From Dimorphilus gyrociliatus (lineage: Eukaryota; Annelida; Polychaeta; Dinophilidae), in assembly GCA_904063045.1 (NCBI GenBank), contig CAJFCJ010000007.1, positions 1,208,510 through 1,272,509 on the forward strand: DNA of 64,000 nucleotides, given 5' to 3'. The translations under genes were made by a program, and so were the position numbers. Position 1 is the first letter of the stretch. The number at the start of each line of letters is the position of its first letter. The notes under the pieces were generated by a model. That model did not search any database. It saw nothing but the letters and a program-made list of their open reading frames with translations, and was not told where the DNA came from. Of this stretch, positions 1 through 11,024 are shown one piece after another.

Positions 1-3000
1 GCACCGATACAGGAAAAACCTGTCGTGTATGATCGACCCCCGGGAGTAACCGGCGATCCACCCTTATCAAAAGGTGAACGAGTAGTTTGGATGACTGACC
101 ATTCGCCTGAATTTGGAACAGTTCGTTGGATAGGTTACCTTGCGGAATTGAAGGAATCGAGTTGGACGGTCGGAGTAGACTTCGTAAGTGTAACGCAGCT
201 GCATTTACTAATACCACTAAGCATAATTACTAATGCCCTCTGTTATGTCCCCTTATCCAGGATAATCCCATTGGCACTGGAACAGGAAAATACAAGGATC
301 AGCAGCTGTTTAAGACTGCAGTGAATCACGCGTCCCTCATACCAATAATGGGTCTTATGAGGGTCTCGGAATTGGGACTACCTGATCCCAAATATACTCC
401 AAAGAATATTCCTTCGAGAGTGTCTGCTACAATACCGAGGACTCGTCAAAATACCCAGGACCATGTGAATAGTAAACACAATTTCATTAGGGCATCAACG
501 CCTGATCGATCCGACAATTCACCATGGGAAAGGCGTACCCCACCGACGACAATGAACTATTCAACAAATGGAGGAACAGGCATGGGCAGCGGATCTATAT
601 CGACGCCCTTGCGGGAAGGGGACCCCTCATACAATATTATAGACAAAGTTGGACGACCAAAGGGTAGAGCAAATGCTGCTCACTCTGCTAATTTATCTCC
701 AGCAGTTAATCCTCGTGATTTATTACCAAAAGACTGTAATTCAGACGATGTTGAAACAATGAGTTTGGAAAAACGGGCGGGAGCTGCCGTAAAAAAGCAA
801 GCGAAAGCCGCAAAAAACGCGATTATGAATCAGTTAAAAAGAAAGAAGGCGTCAGTTGGAAGTGGTGGTGGTAGTGGTGGCGGCGATAGTACGGCAAATA
901 CAAGTACGGACTCTGGTAAGTAAATCAACATTGACGGTTTTGCAATTTATAATCAATAAGATTAGGGAAAAATCTATTTTCTCTCTCTGCAGAAACGTTC
1001 AATCTGGACGATTTGGCGTCATCTCTTGGTCGTGGAATATTATCTTCTAACACCCGCAATGCTAGGCAATCGAGCGAGAGTGAGGGAGGAAGTCTAGCCA
1101 CGCCCCCTCAATCAAAGCCTCCCTCTAAGGCGCCAAGCAAAAGTGGGTCGTCAGATGAAAGAGGCAAAACCTCATCTCCGAAACCCTTAGATCCCGCCTC
1201 CTTAAACACGCAGTTAAGTTACGGTTCCATGGTTGAAGTAAATAGTGAAGATGGCTCACATTTTGGTGTTGCCAGATGGTTTGGTTATAAAGAAGACATC
1301 AATTCACCTATTGTTGGTTTAGAAATGGACGATCTAAATAGTGAGGAAAATAACAGTACACAACCGACACCGAAAAGAGAAGGAGTTCTGGGGGGAAAGT
1401 CACTGTTTGAATGTACATCTGGTGGCAAACCAGCTTTTTATCCATTAAAGGTCTGTCAGAGAGACAGACGTTTTGAAGAAAATGCAGTTAGTCGAAACGG
1501 TGCTGGTCAACATTCCCCGTTCGGCAACGTCGACTGTCCGGAAGTTATCGGTCACGTAGATCCGTTGAGTTTCGATTGCATTGCAGATTTAAATCCGTAT
1601 TGCGGCAAAAATAAGGGTATTCAAGGCCATAGAAAATCTTGCTACCTCGACACGACTCTTTTTTCTATGTTCGCTTTTACGTCCGTATTTGATGAAATTC
1701 TTTGTCGACCCAAAAAAGAAGCGGATATTATTTGTTTTGAAGAGATACAAACTATTTTAAGAGAATCAGTTGTTAATCCCCTACGAAAGTTTGTATTTTC
1801 TATATTATTATTATTATTCGATTATTCATTTTCTGTTCTTTAAACGAATTTAATTTATGTAGGAACTTTTTCGTACGAGCCGACAAAGTATTGAATTTAC
1901 GTGGAATGCTCGATAAGAATTCATCTGTCAAGGGATTGACGAACGAAGAAAAAGGTTCAATTTATAAAATACTCGCACAAACGATCAACATTCGATTTCT
2001 ATTTGCTTTACTATTGTTTCTACTCTCGTACAGATCCTGAAGAATTTTTAGAATGTTTACTGCAGCAAGCCTTTGTCGTTTCTCCACCATATCTGCGTCT
2101 TAGCTCGGGAGTAAATGCTTATTACTATCAGTTATTTGTTGAGAAAGATGACTGCGTTCTACCGAATACACAACACCTATTAGGTCTCAGTTTCTTCCAG
2201 AACGACTTAAAATTGATGAGCGTTCCTTCGGTACTTATTCTGCAAATGCCGAGATGTGGCAAAGACTTTAAGATGTATCCGAAAATAATTCCATCATTAT
2301 ACCTAGACATAACGGATGTATTAGAATATAGTAAGTATCTTGTACCTTTCTATCTAATTGCCGATATTATTATATACCTAATCTTATGAATTCGTCTTAT
2401 CTAGGCGTTCGGCAATGCGCCATATGTGGGACTATTGCAACCCTGGAGTGCCGAGAGTGCTTTTCGCATTTCGGCAATTCTCTCGACAAAATAGCGTTCT
2501 GTGCCCCTTGTAGTAACAGAGTGAGTTGACTTTTGCAGCGCGGTCACTTAGACTGCCTTTTAGTCCACTCAATAAAATCCCCGCTTTTTTTTTCACTTCG
2601 CAGTCTCATGGTCATCAAAGACGCAAACATCATAGACCAAGACCTTTAAAGTCACCAAACGATGCCAAGTATCGCTCGAATATGTCTTTAGCTTCTTTGG
2701 ACTCGAGACGAGAAACTTTAACAGCTGACGAAGTGTCCTGCAGAGAGGTTATGGAATTATTTGCCGTTATATGCATCCGTACTAGCCACTATGTTGCATA
2801 TTGCAAGACCGCCTGTTCGGAAAAGGCGCCTTGGGTATTCTTCGATAGTATGGCTGACAGAGAAGGTATATGCACAGTTTATAGTCGTTTCATTGATTTT
2901 TCCGTAAACGTTTCATTTCTATGCAGGGCAGGAAAACGGTTATAATATACCCGAAGTGAAATTAGTTGATCGTATAAGGGAGTATTTATCGGATAAAGAG

Positions 3001-3108
3001 AGACTGCATACTGCCAAAGACGTCGAATTAGACGAGTTACTCAGGCGTCTAGTTTGCGACGCGTACATCTGCTTTTACCGACACTCTGTTATGTGTCAAT
3101 ATAGTTAA
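1..3108 (+). CDS. CYLD: CYLD-type deubiquitinase, 3' part (5' end outside window)
   Basis: Eight exons read in one continuous frame: 1-183, 261-915, 993-1788, 1863-1954, 2034-2330, 2405-2520, 2604-2865 and 2927-3108, giving about 860 visible residues. Two CAP-Gly domains are seen, one at the window start (exons 1-2) and one around 1210-1480. They are separated by a low-complexity Ser/Gly/Lys-rich linker. The C-terminal USP domain has the Cys box GIQGHRKSCYLDTTLFSMF (1617-1673) and the His box ELFAVICIRTSHYVAY (about 2755-2802), followed by FFDSMADRE. A B-box-like zinc insert lies between them (CAIC, CREC, CAPC, HGHQRRKHH; 2405-2640), as in CYLD. In known animals CYLD removes Lys63- and Met1-linked ubiquitin chains and restrains NF-kB and JNK signalling, acting in cytosol and on microtubules. 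The start lies upstream. Family assignment is very secure because CAP-Gly plus USP plus B-box is unique to CYLD. Confidence 0.94.
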
Positions 3109-3658
3109 AGTTTTTTGCTTTCTTTGCTTTAACGTATATATAAAATATCTGTATATATAGAGTATTTATAAATCTCTATATGTATACTTATACAATGTAA
3201 CATATATAATATATATGTATATATGTATATGAAATTATATACATATATATATCTATATACATATATATGTTGGAACTATGTATAAAATATGTAAATCTGC
3301 AAAAAATAATCTCATGTACATAAATTGGTTGTGCGAGCACTTTTTTCTGCATTTGCAGTACGTTTTATCTATGCTGACTAAGTTTAGTATTTTTGCCTGT
3401 GATGTTCACTGCATCTTTTTACACTGATTTGTTGAGAAAGGTTGAAGCAAACATCTGAATGTATCACGTTTTAATTTATTCCTTCTTCTATTTATTTTTT
3501 CATCGTTTGTCTCGCGATCAAGAAAATTCTAGAACAAGAAGTAGGGTTGTAAATGTTTTTTTCTTTCGACTGCATGCAAATTGTTAAATGATTGTTGAGC
3601 AGCAGATGAAAAAATGGAAAAAAAAACCAATACATAGTGACACATAAATATTCACGCA
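3109..3658. other. Convergent 3' region between CYLD and KRR1
   Basis: AT-rich, with imperfect TA-rich tracts at about 3130-3290. The genes on either side end towards each other, so this should be 3' UTR for both. I see no further gene. Confidence 0.5.
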
Positions 3659-4465
<807 letters not shown>

Positions 4466-4619
4466 CTAACTAGCTCTCGTTTCAACCAGTAGATGTCGTT
4501 CTTTTTTTTTTTTCGAGCCAAATAAAATCTCATTCGACTGGTTGTAGCGACGTCTAGTGTTGATATATTCTTTTTCGGTGAAGTCATAAGAAGTCTAGTG
4601 CGATACTCTCCAGCGTGAT

Positions 4620-4660
4620 AAGAGGTGGACCAGTCTATATAAATATACCGCCAAATACAG
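4620..4660 (+). promoter_or_regulatory. Possible TATA-type core promoter between KRR1 and the LIM gene
   Basis: TATATAAATATA occurs at about 4635-4646, roughly 90 bp upstream of the LIM-gene ATG, in the short divergent intergenic region. It also reads as a TATA-like string on the other strand. In such AT-rich DNA it could be chance. Confidence 0.3.
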
Positions 4661-4730
4661 GCCATAGCTGACAGGCTAGAACCGAATTTTTATTATTTAT
4701 CCCAACTAGGTAGGCGATTGAAGCAAGAAA

Positions 4731-6451
4731 ATGGCATCAGAAAGGAAATCAGATGCGGATATAGAAAGTACATTGGAATCGTTGATGATCTCTGTAAGTA
4801 GAAGTCACCTAATTTATTATAATAAGTCGTAATCCTGTATATTTAATACATCTTTAATTTTATTATCAAAAATATTGCATATATATAATATATATCTATG
4901 TGTATTTAACTTTACGGAGAAAAGAATATTTTTCAAATAGGCCTATAATGGTAAAGATTCTACAAAGCAGTTTAGGCAAATATTTATATTGTTTGGTATA
5001 CACGCCTTGGACTTTTTTTTTTATCAATACCCCGTAATGTCTTTTATAACAAGATTTCTTTCGATGATCAATCGAGCTAGATAGCTGGTTTCACGCCTTT
5101 TTGCTCTGTAAATTCCATTAATCTCGTTGTCATTCGCTAGACAAATGCATATATAAATAGAGTATATATATATATATATATATATAAATATATATGTCCA
5201 TTCAAATATCTATATAGGTTTGAAGAGAATATTTTTTATATTTGATTTAAAGGAATCAGACAGTAATCTTGAGGGAGATCTTGATCCCACTTCGAATACG
5301 ATAAATAAATTAAGTGAAACTGATAAAGACGTAGGTGGAAATAAAGAAGATGACAGCAGTGGAGAGCAGACGAAAACATCAGTTAAGTCCAACGACACAA
5401 TTTGCACAGAATGTAATATATCGTTGTCTGGAAAAAAATATCTTATGAGAAATGAGAATTCATGTTGTGTCCAATGTTACGAAAAACTCTATTCCAACAC
5501 CTGCGAAGCGTGTCAAAAAGTTATTGGAACAGAATTCAAGGTTGGTTTTAATATTTTTTAATATTTTCTATATTTGCTTTTAACGTTTTTCTTTACGGAA
5601 AGAGAGAGTTATTAAGTACGTAAGTACTTTTATATGGGTGTCTGTTCGTGTGAAAAAGAATAAAGTACCTTGAAAAAAACAATAAACTAATAATAATAAA
5701 AAAAACAACAGGATGTTTGTTACGAAGACAAACACTGGCATGAAAACTGTTTTATTTGCTGCTGTTGTGAAAAATCGCTTGTTAACGAGCCATTTGCCAC
5801 TAAAGAGAATAGTTTGTATTGCGCAAATTGCTATGAGGAACAATTTGCGATGAGATGCGATTCCTGCACTAAACCTCTAAGAGGAGGGATGAAAAAGTTT
5901 GAATATGATGGGAAGAAATATCACGAAGAGTGTTTTGTGTGTTTTTTATGCTCAGAGCCCATTGGGAGTAGGTCGTTTGTTCCGAGAGAGGGTAATATTA
6001 CTTGTATTGGTTGTTATGAGGAGAAATTTTCTCAGAAATGTACAGCCTGCACAAAACCAATTACTAAGGGAGGGGTTGGCTATAAAGGAAATCCCTATCA
6101 TAAAGATTGCTTTACTTGTACTGAATGTAGTCTACCTCTTGCTGGAGAGAAATTCGCTTCGAAAGATGAACAGCCATACTGCATAAATTGCTATGCAAAA
6201 CTATTTTCAAAAACTTGCAGCCGTTGTTCAACGGCAATTACAGGTCGGTAAATAGAAGAATTTCTATATAATAATATTACGTTATCTGTTTACTTTGCTT
6301 TATAGGCTTAGATGGATCTAAGGCGGTGGTCTACGAAGACCGACACTGGCATACTAACTGTTTCTCCTGCAGCAGCTGTTCAACTTCATTGGTTGGTCAA
6401 GGCTTTGTACCTAGTGGAAGTGATATTTTATGCGAAAAATGCGCGCAATAA
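4731..6451 (+). CDS. FHL: Four-and-a-half LIM domain (FHL) protein
   Basis: Four exons in one frame: 4731-4793, 5253-5540, 5712-6243 and 6306-6451, giving 342 residues. After an acidic, LIM-free N-terminal extension of about 60 residues come a half LIM finger (from CVQCYEKLYSNTC) and four complete double-zinc LIM domains. Examples of the pattern are CEACQ..HWHENCF..C and CTACTKPI..YHKDCFTCTEC. The stop follows LILCEKCAQ-like sequence directly after the last zinc ligands, exactly as FHL proteins end. The half-plus-four arrangement and spacing identify the FHL family, which scaffolds actin, integrin and transcription complexes in muscle and other cells. Vertebrate FHLs lack the acidic N-terminal extension, so exon 1 and the start of exon 2 may be lineage-specific. 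The exon 2 acceptor (5251-5252) was chosen because it preserves frame; intron 1 (459 bp) is long for this locus. Confidence 0.9.
5162..5196. repeat. TA microsatellite in LIM-gene intron 1
   Basis: Near-pure TA dinucleotide run of about 35 bp shortly upstream of the exon 2 acceptor. Confidence 0.8.
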
Positions 6452-6806
6452 GAAAGCTTACAAGAATGTAAACAACTCATCCTTTGGTTATTTTTTTTCT
6501 TTGATACTCTACTCCAAATCATAAATTTCGTAGTTATAGGCAAAAATAAATCGGCTATGTAGAGAGAGCAAATAAATAATGAATCTTTTAAGATTAATTA
6601 CCAGATTTTCTATATTATTTTGTATTCTTTATCAATCAGTTATTTTCGTGACTAGATTTTCTTACAACAACACGTAAAATGTACTGAAATCATTTATAAA
6701 AAAAAAGGCAGCACCGTACTGCATATACTGTAAGAATAATAAATAGTTCAACTTGCAATTAGTATTAAAAAAAAGAAGGAAAGCCAAGAAAAAAATTGCT
6801 ATACAA
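6452..6806. other. Convergent 3' region between the LIM gene and DAAM
   Basis: AT-rich and non-coding; expected to hold the 3' UTRs of both genes. Several AATAAA-like strings are present (for example near 6544 and 6570). Nothing else is recognised. Confidence 0.45.
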
Positions 6807-9800
6807 TTATCGGCAGTTCACTTTTTCCCTAGAAGACGACCTTTCACGATCGATTTGATAAGATTTCTTCCTTGTTCCTCTTTTCATTTTTGCAACGTCT
6901 TCTCCAAAGGCCACTCCTGATCTTAAGGCCGATATCATAGAGTCGAATTCTCCGCCGGCTGTTTTATAATAAATTATAAGAAAATAAAAAAATAATAAAA
7001 ACAGATTGAAGACATTGGTTTTAACATAGTAATATAAAAAATAAAACGAAAATTAGGTCAAACCTTTATTTTCCAAGTCTTGCGGTGGTCTAGGTAATGT
7101 TCCTCGAGAGCTACGTCGTTGAGCTTGCATTTCCATAATTCTCTTACGTTTCTCTTCTTCTTCTTTTTGTTTCTTAATCTTTTCCATACTAGCCTGAGCC
7201 TCACTCATTGAAACTAAAAACAGATCAAATTCAGTAAAGAAATCCTGCGGTGTTGTTTCACTTTCGGCGAATAGTTTAGATACTTTTGCGTATTTTTCTT
7301 TCATTTCAATTAAAAGTTTCTCTAAATCGTTCAATTTATAATTGGCAACTGTTTCGAAATTAGACATTACAATAGAGAACTTGTCATTCGAATCCCTTTT
7401 CTTCTCAAATTCTGTCTCCAGTTTGATCTCTCTTAATCCTTTTCGTAATAGCCTAATCTCCTTTTCCAATTCGGCTACTTCAACTTTACTAGCTTCTTTA
7501 ACAGAACTTAATTCATTTTGAATTTCCATGACTTGTGGGCATCTTATTTGTAAACTCTCAATTAGATAATGAAGCAACGAAATTCGTTTATCGACACTTG
7601 ATTTTGTGTCGGCTAGTTTATTTAAAGATGATAATTTAAAGCCAGCTGCGTTTCCCCGCTGTCCACGGTTCATGTAGTTACCCATAGCAAGAACAACGCT
7701 TAGTATTATTTTCAAATTTTTACTCTTATCAACTTGCTCTGATGCTTTTATAACACTTTCTGACTGATTTCTATAATCTGACACTCTTTCATTGAATTTC
7801 TTTTTATAATATAAACCTTTTAGACGCTCTTCGTAATGCTCTACTTGACTCATTTCGTATAAGAATCGATCAGTTGTTGCCATTTGTTCGATTTCATGTG
7901 CATGTTCACTTAATAATTGTACTTCTTCAGTACTCGGAATAAATTTAAGCAATTGTTCGCACATATCTTTTGCCAGTTTTTCGCTAGGATCAACATTCCG
8001 TATTGCGTGGGCTAATTCGCCGTTAGATAATTTCAGCTTCGACAAGAGAATATTACAATTTTGAGCACGTCTGCCGTCTACAACCGATAGCTCTCGAATC
8101 ACTGTTGCAGATCGCCCTTTTAAAGAATCTCCCCCACCATTCTCTTCTATTTTATGTTGATAGGCTGAGAAATTTTTCTCTACGTCAGGCAGATCTAAGA
8201 TATCAAATTTTTCACTGATTCGTTTCCAAATAGTTCCATCTAGTTGATTGGCCGGCAATTTAGTCCAATTGAACGATTTGAGTGGCTGAGTCGGTTTGGG
8301 TCCTGCGTACGGCCTTTCGATAAGACTTAAAGGTGCACCAGGAGCACCAGGTGGAGGTGGAGGTGCTGGAGGAGGCGGTATAAGAGAAGATCCTAAGCCA
8401 GGTGGAGGCGGCGGTGGTGGTGCCGGAGCAGGCGTTGGTGATTTGAAACTTCCAACCCTAGATGGCGTTGTATCATGCCCATTTTGCATAGAAACAGCTT
8501 TTCCACCATTCTGTTTTAAAGCATTCGCTAATTTTAATTCTGCCTCTTCTCGACGTCGTCTCTCATTTTCCAAGTCCCTTTTCATACTTTCTAAGATGTT
8601 GGCCAATTCTTCAATTTCTTTTTCCTTAACTTCGATTTCCCTTTCTTTCCCCAAAAGTTGAGCTTCTACATTCTCCCTTTCCTTTTCCGCTTTACGTATA
8701 TCTTTTTTTAGTTGTTTCATCTCTCCTTCGGCAACAATAGTTTTTATAGCAGCAGCAACGTTTAATTCCAGTGGAGCATCGTCTGGATCTCCTTCCTTCG
8801 TTTGTAAGATAATCTGCTCGATAACTCGCTCAATTAAAAGCCACGATGGTCCGTAGGAAGCGTGACTGATCTGCATAAGATGGAAAAGTATGGAAACAAA
8901 ACAGGGATAGGCAGGCGAAACGGTCATTCTCTTTCTCAAATAATCGAATAACGAGGTAGCAGAACGGGAATCTACATGTTTCGTTTCAAATTTTTCAGCA
9001 AAGTTTCTCTCATCCTCTATTCTCAAAGCTTCGAAGAATTCGGCGTGTCTTCCCAAAGTTTCGTCGTTATATTGGTGAAGAGCATCTATTGCCGGTTCTA
9101 TACCCAGCATGAGGAACTCAAAGCGGATATGCAATCGGAATTCAAGGTGCTTTTCCCCTGCACCATATTTAATTACGGCATTGACTAGTGACAAGATGGC
9201 AGTTTTCATTCTAACTTCCTCGTATGGATTATTCCATTTACGTCCCAATTCGTAAATCAATGTTTGAAAGCGTGTTCTTTCACTAGCCCATCTTGAAAAT
9301 GCAAAGAAAGCTTGAAGTACTTTTCTGTGACCTCCTGGTACCATACAGAGTGTTGCTAAAATCTCTAGAACATTAACTTTTACTTGAACAGATTGTGAAG
9401 TTAAAATACGGGCAAGGCAAGCAATAGCTGTTGGGTGGCCTAAAATATGAGAACGTCCTTCAGACACATTCAACAGTGCGTTAACGCAACCGACTACTGC
9501 CAAATGGATGTAATCGATCTCTTCCTGCTGTTCGCTTGACCACGTTTCTAATTGTCTTAGCACATTTAATAATTCGTCAACACCATTTAACGTAAGAAAT
9601 CTTGTAACAAAGCTGAGAGTTTGAGTACGAAGGGCAGTCCTTAAAGCGTCAACGTCCTTAACAGTCTCTACCTTTTTTAACTTTCCGAGAAATTCTTCGG
9701 GGCTAGCCAATGTTCGACCTGTATCTATATCTTGAATTCTACTGCAATAAATTTGCCACTTTTTATCAGCACTTAGAGTAAGCATAGCCTGTTTTTGAGG

Positions 9801-9971
9801 TTCAGGTAAGCCCAATTCGTCGACTAGAGATGAGAACATTGCCTCCAAACGTTCGTCGTTTGGCCGAGCGGCTTCGTTTAATTTGACTGGTTGTAAATCC
9901 GGAACAGGAACATGATTAATGTTCGGTAGCCTTTCCTTTTTTGCAAAGAGGGTTCTCAAACAAGAACACAT
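6807..9971 (-). CDS. DAAM: Formin DAAM (Dishevelled-associated activator of morphogenesis)
   Basis: Two coding exons on the minus strand, 7064-9971 and 6807-6958, joined across a 105-bp intron, giving 1,019 residues. Domains in order: GTPase-binding/DID region (ends with repeats such as RFVTRFLTLNGVDELL and MVPGGHRKVLQAFFAFSRWA), coiled coil, proline-rich FH1 (about 8300-8450), FH2 actin-nucleating domain (LKSFNWTKLPANQLDGTIW through GNYMNRGQRGNAAGFKLSSL), and a C-terminal DAD. The DAD (GEFDSMISALRSG followed by basic residues) is encoded only by the small last exon, which is too short to appear as a long reading frame. DAAM formins are autoinhibited by DID-DAD contact and are released by Rho and Dishevelled in Wnt/planar-polarity signalling to build linear actin. 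The start used is the ATG at 9971; an acceptor-like ..TTGATAG lies just before it, so a further upstream coding exon is possible. Confidence 0.94.
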
Positions 9972-11024
9972 TTCTATCAAAAAAAAGAAAAGAAAAGAAG
10001 AATAAGAAATGGAATGTTTTTTCTAAAAATTAGTTTATATTTGCCAAATTCAAGACCATAAGTAATTTTAGTAGAACAACCTACGCTTACTAATCGAAAC
10101 TTAATACAAATAAATTTTCATAGGCGGAAAGGAAAGACGCAAATATTTATATTCCTATCATAAAAATTTACGATAGCGATTTAAAATGGTATTTTATCAT
10201 TAAGACAAAGAATAGAACATTTGACAAGAGTAATCAAATTTTATATTTAATCATAAAAATTCTTGAAGAGATGGTTTTTTTTCCTTCTTATTTATATATA
10301 TATATATATATAAGTATATTGAATGATTTATGAACATTTTGTACCTGTTCAAAATAAGACCTTCAGGCCTAGAGTATAGCTATAATAATCATAATAATAA
10401 TAATGAAAGGAAAAGGTTTCATAATAGATTCTTTCAGTTCGTTGCCTTTCTAATTATATATTCAAAACTGCTTACTTTTTGGTTCAACTAAATTCACGAA
10501 TTTACTTTTGTACTGAATTTTATTACCGTTTAAAAATAGTATTAGTAGCGTAATATTCTATACTAACTTTACTGCTTTTTTTATCGAGAATACTTTAAAC
10601 AGGAATCATTATTAGACTTTTTAGGGCAGATGAAGCTGTTTAATCTGAAAAAAAACGATGTGATGAGTGGTGTGGGTGACTAACAAAGAGAAAATCAATT
10701 ACCCTACCTCCGTTTATCGCCTTGAAAAATCCTTGGGCCAAAAACCATAAAGCTAAAACATCCCAATATTACGTTTTACACTTGTTAGGATGTTAAAAAC
10801 AGATCAATAGCCTTAAACTTTCGCGGCGTAGGCCAATCAGTAGACGTAAATAAAGTCGGCCTTCTCCAATACCTGCGGCCCTCTGCAATTTACATTTCGC
10901 TGTCTAAACCTCCAAAGCGTTCATTGGCTGCTTGTGACGTCATTTCGGTGGCGCGGAATTCCAAAAAGTATATATTTCGAATGTGACAATTAATTTTACG
11001 CCCATAATTTAATTAGATATCGAG
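9972..11024. other. Divergent intergenic region between DAAM and the glycosidase
   Basis: About 1 kb. The DAAM side (9972-10700) is AT-rich and probably holds 5' UTR or intron. The distal 270 bp is visibly richer in GC and carries promoter-like motifs, listed separately. Confidence 0.5.
10833..10977 (+). promoter_or_regulatory. Putative promoter with CCAAT boxes, palindromic CRE and TATA element
   Basis: Within 145 bp there are CCAAT at 10833-10837 (GGCCAATCAG context), CCAAT at 10866-10870, inverted CCAAT (ATTGG) at 10923-10927, a perfect palindromic CRE TGACGTCA at 10935-10942 and TATATATTT at 10969-10977. The TATA lies about 55 bp upstream of the glycosidase ATG. The cluster resembles a metazoan NF-Y/CREB-type promoter. 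It could serve the + gene, DAAM on the other strand, or both. Confidence 0.5.

Noticed and set aside
5899-6186. Second + strand frame inside the LIM gene
   Set aside because: Out-of-frame shadow; the LIM zinc ligands are in the other frame.
8296-8661. Gly/Pro-rich + strand frame
   Set aside because: Antisense of the DAAM FH1 proline-rich segment.
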